Part shown: positions 1 to 10,071 of the stretch, piece by piece
Layout: each line of letters opens with the position of its first letter
Numbering within the stretch: position 1 is the stretch's first letter
From: Candidatus Uhrbacteria bacterium RIFCSPLOWO2_01_FULL_47_25
GTDB lineage: Bacteria; Patescibacteriota; Patescibacteriia; GWA2-46-9
Length of the DNA stretch: 41,043 bases
Direction of reading: 5' to 3'
Assembly (NCBI GenBank): GCA_001791325.1
Contig: MGEK01000002.1
Location: 1-41,043 of the forward strand
Position numbers and translations under genes: made by a program
Notes under the pieces: generated by a model
What the model was told of the DNA's origin: nothing
The model's input: the letters and a program-made list of their open reading frames with translations, nothing else
Database searches by the model: none

Positions 1-345
1 CTGATGTGTTCCTTAGCGCAATGTCCGCCTAACTAAGGCGGATAGGTCGCGGAATGCTACGGCAGTCGTCGACGGGTGACCGTTCGACGTGGTAAACCCT
101 ACCTGGTGCAAGAGTAAAATCCCCATACTGGCGTTAGCCAGTATGGGGAATTGGTAACTCGCTTGACCCCGCGAGCGATTGCGGGGCTAGATAGATGGTC
201 GTCGCCCCCACACTAATTTCAGCACACGCCTACGATAATCAACCCCTGGAAGGCGAAGCCGCCTTACGGCTTTGGCCATTCAGGACTGACGGATCATTGT
301 TAAAATTAGTGTGGGGGAACAGAATTCGGCTTATCGGCCTCTCTT
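1..345 (+). ncRNA. rnpB: RNase P RNA, 5'-truncated by window start
   Basis: Matches the conserved bacterial 3' half: GGTAAACCCTACCTGGTGCAAGAGTAAAAT, GCTTGACCCCGCGAGCGATTGCGGGGCTAGATAGATGGTCGTCGCC, ACAGAATTCGGCTTATCGGCC. 3' end approximate. Confidence 0.9.
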
Positions 346-414
346 TCACTCTTTGCGTATCAATAACCGAAAAACACTTTTGATCTTAAAATTCTAACGA
401 TCATTTTTTAAATC

Positions 415-1833
415 ATGAAACGTACTGAATTACTTTTTTCCGTACTCCTTGTCCCCGTTGATTTTTGTCTTTTGTTGCTGGCTGGTTGGTTGGCTTACCG
501 TCTTCGTTTTCAAGCCTTTGTTACTGATATTCGTCCTGTTCTTTATGATTTTTCGCCACTTGTTTATTTCCGATCAGTAGTACTCGTTGCCATTGGCTGG
601 CTCGTTATTTTTGCTCTGCTGGGCCTTTATACCAGGAGAGCCACCGATCCATGGTGGTCCGAGGTTGGTAAAATTATTTTAGCTTGTTCAGCCGGATTAG
701 TGGCAGTAATTATTACGGTTTTTTTGCGCCGTGAGTTACTGTCTTCTCGTTTTATTATTTTGGCCGCTTGGGTATTGAGTATTATTTTAGTCACTGGGGG
801 GCGTTTATTTGTCCGTTTGGCACAGCACGGGCTCTTTCGATTTGGTTTTGGAGCCCATCGTGTGGCCGTCATTGGCATAAATAGTATGGCCGATGAAGTG
901 GTGGCCAATATGAGGCGCCGGCCGGGGTTGGGTTATACAGTAGCTGCGCATTTGCCGTCTTTGGCTGGGTCTCTGAATAGTTTAGTTGATCATATAAGAG
1001 TAGATAAAATTGACGAGGTTTTATTAATTGATCCGAACATAGATGCGGAGACGAGACAGTTATTTCTTGATTTTGCCGAAGAGCATCATTTGATTTTTCG
1101 TTACGCGCCGGATATTTTACGCTCGCCGGTAGGCGAATTGACAGTTGATTTGGAACTTAGTGTGCCCGTTATTGAAGTGCCAGAGACGACACTGCGCGGG
1201 TGGGGCAGGGTATTAAAGCGATTGATTGATATCGTGGGCAGTGTTTTTGGGTTCGTTATTTTTGGCCCGTTTATGTTAATAATCGTCTTAGCGATTAAAT
1301 TAGACAGCCCTGGACCGGTTATATATAAAAATAAGCGCATTGGGCGCAATCGTTTATTTACTCTTTATAAATTCAGGACAATGAAGCTAGAGTACTGCGT
1401 CGGCGAGGAGTATGGAGGTGAAGCCGCCGAGAAATTTTATGAGCAATTGGTGGCGATTAAAAATGTTCGTCAGGGGCCGGTCCCGAAAATTATAGATGAT
1501 CCTAGGCTGACTCGAGCGGGTAAGTGGCTGCGTCGGTTTAGTCTGGATGAACTGCCGCAGTTATACAATGTTTTGAGGGGCGATATTAGTTTGGTTGGCC
1601 CGCGGCCGCATTACCAGAATGAAGTCGCTCGTTATGAAAAACATCATCGCAAAGTGCTGGCTATTAAGCCGGGTCTTACCGGCCTGGCTCAAGTAAATGG
1701 CCGCTCTGACCTTGATTTTGAAGATGAAGTGCGCCTGGACAGGTATTACATAGAGCATTGGTCATTGTGGTTTGATTTTAGGATTCTCTTGCGAACTTTC
1801 TTCACTATATTTGAAAAAAGGCAGACCTTGTAG
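415..1833 (+). CDS. Polyprenyl glycosylphosphotransferase (exopolysaccharide initiating sugar transferase)
   Basis: N-terminal TM segments; C-terminal bacterial sugar transferase motifs KRLIDIVGS, SPGPVIYKNKRIGRNRLFTLYKFRTMK, SLDELPQLYNVLRGDISLVGPRP, KPGLTGLAQVNGRSDL. Confidence 0.93.
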   Translation: MKRTELLFSVLLVPVDFCLLLLAGWLAYRLRFQAFVTDIRPVLYDFSPLVYFRSVVLVAIGWLVIFALLGLYTRRATDPWWSEVGKIILACSAGLVAVIITVFLRRELLSSRFIILAAWVLSIILVTGGRLFVRLAQHGLFRFGFGAHRVAVIGINSMADEVVANMRRRPGLGYTVAAHLPSLAGSLNSLVDHIRVDKIDEVLLIDPNIDAETRQLFLDFAEEHHLIFRYAPDILRSPVGELTVDLELSVPVIEVPETTLRGWGRVLKRLIDIVGSVFGFVIFGPFMLIIVLAIKLDSPGPVIYKNKRIGRNRLFTLYKFRTMKLEYCVGEEYGGEAAEKFYEQLVAIKNVRQGPVPKIIDDPRLTRAGKWLRRFSLDELPQLYNVLRGDISLVGPRPHYQNEVARYEKHHRKVLAIKPGLTGLAQVNGRSDLDFEDEVRLDRYYIEHWSLWFDFRILLRTFFTIFEKRQTL

Positions 1834-1839
1834 TTTATG

Positions 1840-1962
1840 CCCCGTTAGAAGTCTGACTTGATATATCATTATCAATTTCTTATATATGCCAGAAACTCCT
1901 ACGCTATTAAACACTATAATTACCACCGCCCCGCATAGCGGGGCCGAGGACTTCTAACGGGG
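1840..1962. repeat. MITE-like inverted-repeat element, copy A
   Basis: Termini CCCCGTTAGAAGTC (1840-1853) and GACTTCTAACGGGG (1949-1962); flanked both sides by TATG; contains GCCCCGCATAGCGGGGC at 1928-1944. Confidence 0.75.
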
Positions 1963-1963
1963 T

Positions 1964-3100
1964 ATGCGATTGGCGCTTGTTCATGATTATTTAACGCAGA
2001 CTGGCGGAGCAGAAAAGGTTTTGTCGGCCTTTTATCAGGAGTTTCCGGAAGCGCCTATATACACACTTGTTTATAATCCTAAGAGATTCATTTCTTTGGG
2101 CGACCGTGATGTTCATACTTCCTTCATTCAGCGTTTGCCTGGCGGTATTAAGCATTATCAGTGGTTCCTGCCCTTGATGCCCTGGGCGACCGAACGCCTT
2201 GATCTTAGGGGATATGATATCGTGTTATCTTCTGCTTCCGCTTTTGCCAAGGGTGTCGTGACGGGCGATCACACTTTGCATATTTGCTATTGCCATACGC
2301 CGACACGGTATCTGTGGTCAGACGCGCACTCTTACGTTGAGGAATTACCGTATCCTAATGTCATTAAAAAAATGATACCAGCCATTCTTGTGCGTTTGCG
2401 TATGTGGGATTTTATCGCTGCCCAGCGCCCCGATATTTTGATTGCAAATTCTGAAAATGTGCGGAGACGAATTGGAAAATATTATCGTCGGGATAGCAAA
2501 GTTTTACATCCGCCGGTGAATATTGATTCATTTTCGCCAGTCAACGATATTGGGCGATATTACCTGACGGGAGGTCGCTTGGTTTCATATAAACATTTTG
2601 AAATTGTCATTGAAGCGTTTAATCGCTTGCGTATGCCTCTTAAAATATTTGGTGAAGGGCCAGCCCAGACGCGTCTTATGAGTTTAGCGAAACCCAATGT
2701 TGAATTTCTAGGATATTGCTCTCGGGAGAAATTGGCTGATGCTTATGCTCGCTGTGTGGCTTTTATTCAGCCTCAAGAGGAAGATTTTGGCATTACGGCG
2801 ATTGAGGCTATGGCTTCTGGGCGGCCAGTCATTGCCTTGGGCGCGGGTGGAGCGTTGGAGGCTGTACAGCCCGGCAAGACCGGCGTGTTTTTTGAAGAGC
2901 AGAGCTGGGAAGCTCTGGCGGACACAGTGGTGCGATTCGCGCCGAAAGATTTTGAGGCCGCGGCTATTCGTTCTCACGCCGAGTTATTTAGTGAAACTGC
3001 GTTTAGACAAAAAATCAGAAAAATAATTGATGAATCATGGATAGATCACTGCGCTTCAAGATCGGCGACTGGAATTGCTAATACAAATCCGGCCATATAG
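1964..3100 (+). CDS. Glycosyltransferase family 4
   Basis: MRLALVHDYLTQTGGAEKVLSAF N-terminus and C-terminal EEDFGITAIEAMASGRPVIALGAGGALE. Confidence 0.9.
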   Translation: MRLALVHDYLTQTGGAEKVLSAFYQEFPEAPIYTLVYNPKRFISLGDRDVHTSFIQRLPGGIKHYQWFLPLMPWATERLDLRGYDIVLSSASAFAKGVVTGDHTLHICYCHTPTRYLWSDAHSYVEELPYPNVIKKMIPAILVRLRMWDFIAAQRPDILIANSENVRRRIGKYYRRDSKVLHPPVNIDSFSPVNDIGRYYLTGGRLVSYKHFEIVIEAFNRLRMPLKIFGEGPAQTRLMSLAKPNVEFLGYCSREKLADAYARCVAFIQPQEEDFGITAIEAMASGRPVIALGAGGALEAVQPGKTGVFFEEQSWEALADTVVRFAPKDFEAAAIRSHAELFSETAFRQKIRKIIDESWIDHCASRSATGIANTNPAI

Positions 3101-4337
3101 CAATATGACGAAATTGAGTATGGAGGCCAATCTGCTCACTGGCGGTGAAGCTCCACGACTTTACCCCCTGCCGGCAGGTAGGGAACCCCGCACCGCGTTG
3201 TACAAGCTGGTTGTGGGGGTGGATTTGCGTTGTTTGCTTGATTCGCGTGGATCGGGAGTGGCTACTTATGCTAAATTAATGCTTCAGTCTTTACGGAATG
3301 AGAACGACAAGAATTTTAGATTGATTGCTTTTACCAGTGGCTTCTCGCCAGCACCTGATTTGTCTTCTTTATTGCCAGTTGACGGCCGTCATCGTCATTT
3401 TTGTTTTCCTAATAGAATATTAAATTTAGCGATGTCTATCGCCAAATGGCCATCAGTTAAAAGATGTTTTGGCGAAGCGACAATCGTTTGGCAGCCCAAT
3501 CCATTATTTATCCCGTCCATAAAAGTACCTTTGTTTGTGACCGTGCACGACATTTCCTTTATTCGTTTTCCGCAATTTTTTTTGCCCCACACCAGAGCTT
3601 GGTACCTCCGATGGGTGCGTCATTGGCTTAAGATGGCGCCTCCCAATGCTCATTTAATAGTAGACTCAGAATATGTCAAAAACGATATTTTATCTTTATT
3701 TCCGCAATGGCAAAACCGCCTTGCCGTATTTATGCCGCCAATACCTACGGGACAGATACAAACATCAATTGATTTAAAAAACAGCTATGGATTAGACCGA
3801 CCGTTTATTCTTGGACTGGGCACTATTGAGCCGCGGAAAAATATTGCATCGCTCGTCGTTGCCTATAAATATTTTGCTCGGCGCTATCCGGAATTTGATT
3901 TGGTGCTGATCGGTCATTATCGTCACCAGGATAGGCGCGCGCTGTTAAGATTAGCTGGCAATTTTCATTCGCGTCTTAAATTTCTTGGTTATGTGCCATA
4001 TCCGCATCGTGAGGAAATTCTATCTAAAGCGTTTTGTTTGGTTTATCCTTCTTATTATGAGGGTTTTGGCTATCCGCCGCTGGAGGCTATGTCTCGCGGC
4101 GTGCCGGTGGTCGCCAGCGCGGTCAGCTCTCTGCCTGAAATTCTTGGCTCCGCCGCCATGTTTATTGATCCATATCGCGGCGCCGAAGAAATTGCCGTCG
4201 CTCTTGATATTTTGGCTCACGACCGGGAGGTTTATAAAAAATTGCAAGTCGCAGGTTTGTCGAGGGTTAATGAACTGCGTGAACGTTTTACTTTACAGCC
4301 GCTGCTGTCTTTATGGCGAAATTTCGTCTCGGCATAG
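3075..4337 (+). CDS. Glycosyltransferase family 4; actual start uncertain
   Basis: LGTIEPRKNIASLV, SYYEGFGYPPLEAMSRGVPVVAS; overlaps upstream gene; atypical N-terminus before VVGVDLRCLLD. Confidence 0.85.
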   Translation: MLIQIRPYSNMTKLSMEANLLTGGEAPRLYPLPAGREPRTALYKLVVGVDLRCLLDSRGSGVATYAKLMLQSLRNENDKNFRLIAFTSGFSPAPDLSSLLPVDGRHRHFCFPNRILNLAMSIAKWPSVKRCFGEATIVWQPNPLFIPSIKVPLFVTVHDISFIRFPQFFLPHTRAWYLRWVRHWLKMAPPNAHLIVDSEYVKNDILSLFPQWQNRLAVFMPPIPTGQIQTSIDLKNSYGLDRPFILGLGTIEPRKNIASLVVAYKYFARRYPEFDLVLIGHYRHQDRRALLRLAGNFHSRLKFLGYVPYPHREEILSKAFCLVYPSYYEGFGYPPLEAMSRGVPVVASAVSSLPEILGSAAMFIDPYRGAEEIAVALDILAHDREVYKKLQVAGLSRVNELRERFTLQPLLSLWRNFVSA

Positions 4338-5518
4338 ATTTGCGTCTATACGGCGCCGAACACTCTGGCCTCGGCCGCTATTCAGCAGAGATACTAGATG
4401 CGCTTTTGCGGTATGGGCATGATTTAGATATAGTTGGTTTTGTTGATTCTTACTCTGCCAATAAAGAAAAATTGGCAGCTCTTGGTGTCGCCATTATTGA
4501 TGCGCCGTATCGTCCTTATAGTTGGCAGGAACAGATATTATTACCGTCCGTTATTGCCAAAGCCAAAGTTGATCTTGTGCATTTTCCTCATTTCAATGTG
4601 CCGTTGACTTATGGCGGACCCTATGTGGTGACAATTCACGATTTGATAATGCACCATTTTCCGTGGCGAACAACAAGTCAGCGCGTCGCTCCCGTTTTTT
4701 TCATGAAACATCTGGCTTATCGCGCGACAGTGCGCCGGGCAATTAACCGTGCTCGCGCTGTCATAGCTGTCTCGCGCTATACAGCGGAAGACATATTAAC
4801 TTATTATCCTCAAGTGGCCGGACGATTAAAAATCATTCTTGAACCCGCGCCAATACTCGGCAGTCAATCCGATATGAAATTAGGAGTTTCTCGCGATTTG
4901 AAGCGAAGCGTGCCCGAAGTGGTCTCTGGCGAGTGCCGCGATGACAAGGATATATTACTGAAGTATAATATAGGCAGGCCATATATCTTGATTGTTGGTA
5001 ATTTATATCCACATAAAAACACCAGGACCGTAATGAGGGTTTGGCAGCGTCTTTATCCTTTAGCCAAAAGGCAGTTGGTTATAGTGGGGCGCCTGGATGT
5101 TTTCGCCAGGCGTCTATATAATGAAGCGCTGACTTTGGGTTTAGTTTATGACTCCGGTGAAAGCCCAGTAAGATTTCTTGGCTTTGTCGGTGATCATGAT
5201 TTACGGCAATTATATAGGATGGCCGAGTACTATCTGAACCCCTCTCTTTTGGAAGGAGTTGGTTTAACGGGCTTGGAAGCATTGGCCATGGGCACCCTCG
5301 TGCTTTCCAGCCCAAATGGGCCATTGCCTGAAATTTATCAAAATGGCGCTACTTATATTCCGGTGGATAATGAAGAAGTAATGTATCGCGCCCTGTATAA
5401 AATTTTTAACAGACAGGTTAATACTACGCGGCCAGAATTTAAGGAGAGTTATAATTTAAAAGATGTAGCCACGTCCTTAGAGAATTGTTATTACGAGGTT
5501 CTTCGTTCTAAAGAATAA
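4313..5518 (+). CDS. Glycosyltransferase family 4
   Basis: FRLGIDLRLYGAEHSGLGRYSAE; VGNLYPHKNTRTVM; LLEGVGLTGLEALAMGT. Confidence 0.9.
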   Translation: MAKFRLGIDLRLYGAEHSGLGRYSAEILDALLRYGHDLDIVGFVDSYSANKEKLAALGVAIIDAPYRPYSWQEQILLPSVIAKAKVDLVHFPHFNVPLTYGGPYVVTIHDLIMHHFPWRTTSQRVAPVFFMKHLAYRATVRRAINRARAVIAVSRYTAEDILTYYPQVAGRLKIILEPAPILGSQSDMKLGVSRDLKRSVPEVVSGECRDDKDILLKYNIGRPYILIVGNLYPHKNTRTVMRVWQRLYPLAKRQLVIVGRLDVFARRLYNEALTLGLVYDSGESPVRFLGFVGDHDLRQLYRMAEYYLNPSLLEGVGLTGLEALAMGTLVLSSPNGPLPEIYQNGATYIPVDNEEVMYRALYKIFNRQVNTTRPEFKESYNLKDVATSLENCYYEVLRSKE

Positions 5519-5532
5519 TAGATAAATGTTTC

Positions 5533-8232
5533 ATGAAAAAAGTTACTAGAAAAAAATTGCCAGCGCCGAAATCTCCCCATCGCTCTCGGCCATTCAAAAC
5601 AAAGAAAGATGTCATTAAATCAAAACGACGGTGGCCAGTCAGACCAGTGCGGCCACAGACTAAATTACCGGCCAGTTTATCCAGCATCATGCAGGATATC
5701 ACACGCGTTAGGGTGGGAAGGAATGATCAAACGGCCCCCAAAGGGAATAGTGCCGAAGATATAGGTTTACAAACCCCGCCCCGCCACAGCGGGGCAGGCA
5801 TAACGCGGGATTTATCCGAAATATCAAGGGTCGGTCCGTCAATTGTTTCAGCGACGCCTTTATTTTTGATGAGAAGCATCCCGGTTAAACTGGGTGAGCA
5901 TCAATTATCTCCGCATGTTATTAAATTGCAGTCGCGCCGCACTCCGCCACCGCCGACTCTTTTAGAGCCATTAGTTGTTGGACGCGAATCGCGTTGGTTC
6001 TATTGGATGAATGAAATTTCGGTATTAAGCATTTTGGGATTTCTGTTTTTATTTGGCATAGTGGTAGCTAAGCATATTTTTCGAATTCCCGTTTTGGAAA
6101 TTAGCCAGACCTTAAAGACGGGTCGGTTTCCTCTCCCGAAGCAGGAAGAACAATCTTCATTTAAATTGGCGCCTTTCAAGGCTTCTCTTCAGACTGCCTC
6201 CGTACTTTTTGAAAGGCCTAATCAAGAATTTAATCGCATACCATGGTCTCAAGTGGCGGCCATAGCGATTGTCGGTTTTATCATATTGGCGCCCTTACGA
6301 TTTACTGCTGAAGCTGTGCGTATGCAAGCCGTTCGCGCTGAAGCCGTTGATGCGGCGGCGGCTGGCCTGACTTCGTTCGTGGCTGGCGGGCAGGCGGTGA
6401 TTGATTATGATTTTCTCAAAGCGGGAAACGAGTTTGAAGTCGCCGTAAATCGTTTTCAGGACGCTTCTTTGGCACTCAACAATGTACCGACCGTTTTGAA
6501 AATGTTAGCCACCGCCTTACCGCAAGGACAAGAGCCCATAAGCGGTGAGTATTTGCTTGAAGCCGGCGCCGCCCTTGCTAGGGTGGGGCAAAAGGTTTCT
6601 CACGCTCTGATATTCTTGAATCAAAGCAATGGAGCAACGACTGATTTTTCCGCGGCTAAGTTTCTGGTTGATTTATCTGCGGCGGCAAGCGAGATTCAGC
6701 CCGATCTTGATGAGGCCATTGAAGCAATCTCTAAAGTGCGTTTTGAGGATGTTCCGATTGAGCATCGTCCCGCTCTAGAAAAGGTTCATGCCCTTTTGCC
6801 AGTCATAAAATCAGGCGTTAATCAGCTTTTGAGATTGAATGAAATAATGCCGGATCTTTTGGGATTACAGGGGAGGCGCCGTTATTTGGTTATGTTTCAA
6901 AATAATCATGAGCTTCGGGCGAGCGGTGGTTTTATGGGTAGTTTTGCCGTAGTGGACGTGCAAGATGGAAAAATTCAGTCGCTCAATGTGCCGAGTGGCG
7001 GTACTTATGATTTGCAGGGCAGTCTTGTGCCAAGACTTCTTGCCCCGGAACCTTTATGGTTAATAAATCCACGTTGGGAATTTCAGGATGCGAATTGGTG
7101 GTCTGATTGGCCGACTTCAGCCAAAAAGATTGCTTGGTTTTACCGACAAGCGGGCGGGGAGAGCGTGGACGGCGTTATCGCTATTGATATTGATCTTATG
7201 GAATCATTGTTAAAAATTACCGGTCCAATTCCGATGCCAGCCTACAATTTAACCCTGACGGCTGACAATTTCGCGACCGAAACGCAAGCTGAAGTAGAGA
7301 TTCGTTACGATAAACAGGTTAATCGCCCTAAACAGTTTATTGCCGATCTTGCTCCTTTATTGATTGGACGCCTGGAAGCTGATCTAAGGCAGAACGGTTT
7401 GAGAGTGGCTGAAGCATTGAGTCGCGCCTTAACCGAGAAACATTTATTGATTTATCGCGATGAGCCAGACATTGAAAGCCGTCTGAAGGATCTGAATTGG
7501 GCTGGAGCTGTACCCAGTATGCCGCCCTTGACCGACATTATCGGCATTGTTCATACCAATATAGCGGGCGGTAAAAGTGATGCTGTTATTAGTGACAAAG
7601 TTGAGCATAGTGTAGTCAAACAAACCAACGGCACTCTCATTGATACTCTGACTATTACGAGGACACATACTGGAAGCAAAGGAGAGCAATTCAGTGGAGT
7701 CCGCAATGTTGATTATCTGCGAGTCTATGTGCCTGCCGGCAGCCGTTTGATAGAAGCTCAAGGATTTACGGCGCCGCCCGAGTCTCTTTACGACACACCT
7801 CCCCCTGATTTAATGGTAGATGAAGATTTGGGTAATTCACTAAGAAATCTTAGGCGCGATGACGTTTCAGGTGTTTCTATCTATGAGGAATTTGGACGCA
7901 CTGTTTTTGCCAATTGGCTGATGGTTGATCCTGGAGAAAGCACCACAGTTACACTTCGTTATGAGTTGCCGTGGCGTCTGAATGGTCAAATAGATAATTC
8001 TTGGGAGCCTTGGTCGTCGTATTTTGGCTGGAGCGAAAAAACAAATACCTACCGTTTGCGTTGGGATAAACAACCCGGCACCGGTCCGACAATTTTTACT
8101 CATTCATTCAGCAGCGCCACACCTATTCATTTTCGATTTTCATCGGTAAAAGTGTCTGATACTGAACATGGCTGGGAATGGAAAGAAACGCTAAATTCTG
8201 ACACGAGTTTGTCGGTGACTTATGTAGATTAA
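5533..8232 (+). CDS. DUF4012 domain-containing membrane protein
   Basis: YLVMFQNNHELRASGGFMGSFAVVDVQDGKI is the DUF4012 signature; N-terminal basic tail and TM segments. Confidence 0.85.
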   Translation: MKKVTRKKLPAPKSPHRSRPFKTKKDVIKSKRRWPVRPVRPQTKLPASLSSIMQDITRVRVGRNDQTAPKGNSAEDIGLQTPPRHSGAGITRDLSEISRVGPSIVSATPLFLMRSIPVKLGEHQLSPHVIKLQSRRTPPPPTLLEPLVVGRESRWFYWMNEISVLSILGFLFLFGIVVAKHIFRIPVLEISQTLKTGRFPLPKQEEQSSFKLAPFKASLQTASVLFERPNQEFNRIPWSQVAAIAIVGFIILAPLRFTAEAVRMQAVRAEAVDAAAAGLTSFVAGGQAVIDYDFLKAGNEFEVAVNRFQDASLALNNVPTVLKMLATALPQGQEPISGEYLLEAGAALARVGQKVSHALIFLNQSNGATTDFSAAKFLVDLSAAASEIQPDLDEAIEAISKVRFEDVPIEHRPALEKVHALLPVIKSGVNQLLRLNEIMPDLLGLQGRRRYLVMFQNNHELRASGGFMGSFAVVDVQDGKIQSLNVPSGGTYDLQGSLVPRLLAPEPLWLINPRWEFQDANWWSDWPTSAKKIAWFYRQAGGESVDGVIAIDIDLMESLLKITGPIPMPAYNLTLTADNFATETQAEVEIRYDKQVNRPKQFIADLAPLLIGRLEADLRQNGLRVAEALSRALTEKHLLIYRDEPDIESRLKDLNWAGAVPSMPPLTDIIGIVHTNIAGGKSDAVISDKVEHSVVKQTNGTLIDTLTITRTHTGSKGEQFSGVRNVDYLRVYVPAGSRLIEAQGFTAPPESLYDTPPPDLMVDEDLGNSLRNLRRDDVSGVSIYEEFGRTVFANWLMVDPGESTTVTLRYELPWRLNGQIDNSWEPWSSYFGWSEKTNTYRLRWDKQPGTGPTIFTHSFSSATPIHFRFSSVKVSDTEHGWEWKETLNSDTSLSVTYVD

Positions 8233-8243
8233 GTGAAGTATCA

Positions 8244-10070
8244 ATGCCTCGTCCACTGCCCAAAAATGATTATCAGGATTTAGAACGCATTTATCGCGAG
8301 GAATCAACTAGTGGCAGCGTTTTGGGTAATTTACAACGCCCTCCATCCTCCTCCTGGAGGAGATTAATGATGATTATTTTTTTTATATTGGCTCTGGGCA
8401 GTCTGGCTGCTTGGTCTGGTTTTTATGTTTTTAACTCATTCAGCAAGAATAAACCAAGCGAGTTGCGTTTTGAGATTTTCGTTCCCGACGCTATGGTGGT
8501 TGGAGAATCGGTGGAATATCGCGTGCGTTTAACAAATACGGCCGCCGCGGCTATGTCGGATGTTAATTTAAGATTAAATTATCCGGAGGGTTTTATTTGG
8601 AAAAGCGCTACTTTGACCCCGGAATCCGCTGCCCATAATATTTGGAATTTAGGGACTATTGCCGCCGGTGAAGGCAAAGAGATTGCTGTTCAAGGTATTA
8701 TTTTAGGAGAGAGCGGCGGAGTTAAGACTATTTTTGGCGAGGCTACTTATCACTTACCAAATTTTCGCTCTGAGCTTGAAAGCACAACATCAGCCGGATC
8801 AAAACTTGAAGACTCGCTTTTTAAGTTGGAATGGTCTGGTCCCGGCGTCAGTGCGCCGGGGGAATCTGTTAAGTATGATTTAAAATATGAGCATTTGGGA
8901 ACCGGTATACTGCCAGCCAGCGTGCTCACGGTCGTTTTTTCTCCAAATTTTAAAGTAACCGAATCATCGCCCCCCCAGATGATCGGTTCAGGCTATCAAT
9001 GGAGTTTGCCGGAACTTTTTTCCAAGGCCACTGGTCTTATCAGTATTACCGGTGTTTGGTCAAACGAAGCGGTTGGCGAAGAGACCTTAGTGGCGCGCCT
9101 GGAAACGAAGAGTGATACTGGCGCTTGGCTGAAGATCTCATCCGGTTCAACGATCATCAAGGTTAGCAACGGCGCGATTATTTTGTCTCTTAAAATAAAT
9201 GACAGTACAGTACCCGCGGCTGTTAATTTAGGAGATAGTCTTGCTTATACTCTTGAGTATGAGAATATTAGCGAGAGCACCATAGAAGAAGCAACGATAC
9301 GCGTTCGTTATGATTCCGAACTGATAGACTGGGAGAAAGTGATTATTGAAGATAACGGCAAAATTATTGATGGTCATAATATTATTTGGCAAAGCGAAAG
9401 CACTCCCGCTTTAGTAAAAGTATTGCCTAAGTCGCGCGGCGCATTGCGCTGGACATTACCTCTGGTAAAATCCTTACCCAGTGGCGCGCCCGTGCTTGAT
9501 ATTGTGGGCACGCCGGTATTTTCATACCAGAAGCTGGATGGTCAAATTGCGGAGAGGAGTTTTGAAGGAACATCTCTGTCGGTTCCGGTTAACGGCGAGA
9601 TTTCATTGGAGGTGGAAGTGCGATATTTTGACGACGCCAGCCGTCCTGTCGGAAGCGGTCCTTTGCCGCCGCGGGCTCACGTTACTACAACTTATCGCAT
9701 GATCTGGCGAATAAAAGGGAGTCAACATGGATTAAAGGATGTTAGTGTTCGCGCGGAGTTGCCGGCCGGAGTGAGTGTAGAGCGTAATAGTGGTACAACA
9801 GAAACAGGTGCGTGGAATATCTCTAATGATGGTCTGCCAGAATGGCAAATAGATAATCTGGCGCCATCACTGGAGCCGACCGCCTCATTTATTATCGCGC
9901 TTAAACCAGAGGATGATGATGTCGGTAAAGTTTTGGCTCTTAGCACAAGAACCACTCTAAGCGCTGTTGATAGCGTTACGGGAGGCAATGTTCAGGCAGT
10001 TGGTAACGTGGTGACAACTAATTTGGAGACGGATTCAATAGCGCGTGGGCAAGGAGTAGTGGAAAAATAA
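8244..10070 (+). CDS. Single-TM surface protein with repeated DUF11/CARDB-like beta domains
   Basis: N-terminal TM (RRLMMIIFFILALGSLAAWSGFYVF) then repeats such as VVGESVEYRVRLTNTAAAAMSDVNLRLNYPEGF and NLGDSLAYTLEYENISESTIEEATIRVRYD. Confidence 0.7.
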   Translation: MPRPLPKNDYQDLERIYREESTSGSVLGNLQRPPSSSWRRLMMIIFFILALGSLAAWSGFYVFNSFSKNKPSELRFEIFVPDAMVVGESVEYRVRLTNTAAAAMSDVNLRLNYPEGFIWKSATLTPESAAHNIWNLGTIAAGEGKEIAVQGIILGESGGVKTIFGEATYHLPNFRSELESTTSAGSKLEDSLFKLEWSGPGVSAPGESVKYDLKYEHLGTGILPASVLTVVFSPNFKVTESSPPQMIGSGYQWSLPELFSKATGLISITGVWSNEAVGEETLVARLETKSDTGAWLKISSGSTIIKVSNGAIILSLKINDSTVPAAVNLGDSLAYTLEYENISESTIEEATIRVRYDSELIDWEKVIIEDNGKIIDGHNIIWQSESTPALVKVLPKSRGALRWTLPLVKSLPSGAPVLDIVGTPVFSYQKLDGQIAERSFEGTSLSVPVNGEISLEVEVRYFDDASRPVGSGPLPPRAHVTTTYRMIWRIKGSQHGLKDVSVRAELPAGVSVERNSGTTETGAWNISNDGLPEWQIDNLAPSLEPTASFIIALKPEDDDVGKVLALSTRTTLSAVDSVTGGNVQAVGNVVTTNLETDSIARGQGVVEK

Positions 10071-10071
10071 A

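Noticed and set aside
195-383. ORF-track 62-aa ORF
   Set aside because: Lies across the conserved 3' part of RNase P RNA; no protein-like features
627-908. Antisense ORFs such as this one and many others (e.g. 1101-1349, 13900-14274, 19136-19726, 18063-18395)
   Set aside because: Opposite strand of strongly recognisable genes; low-complexity compositions typical of shadow ORFs
2739-3026. Same-strand overlapping ORFs (also 3985-4422, 9481-9702, 16302-16664)
   Set aside because: Alternative frames of well-supported glycosyltransferase or surface protein genes
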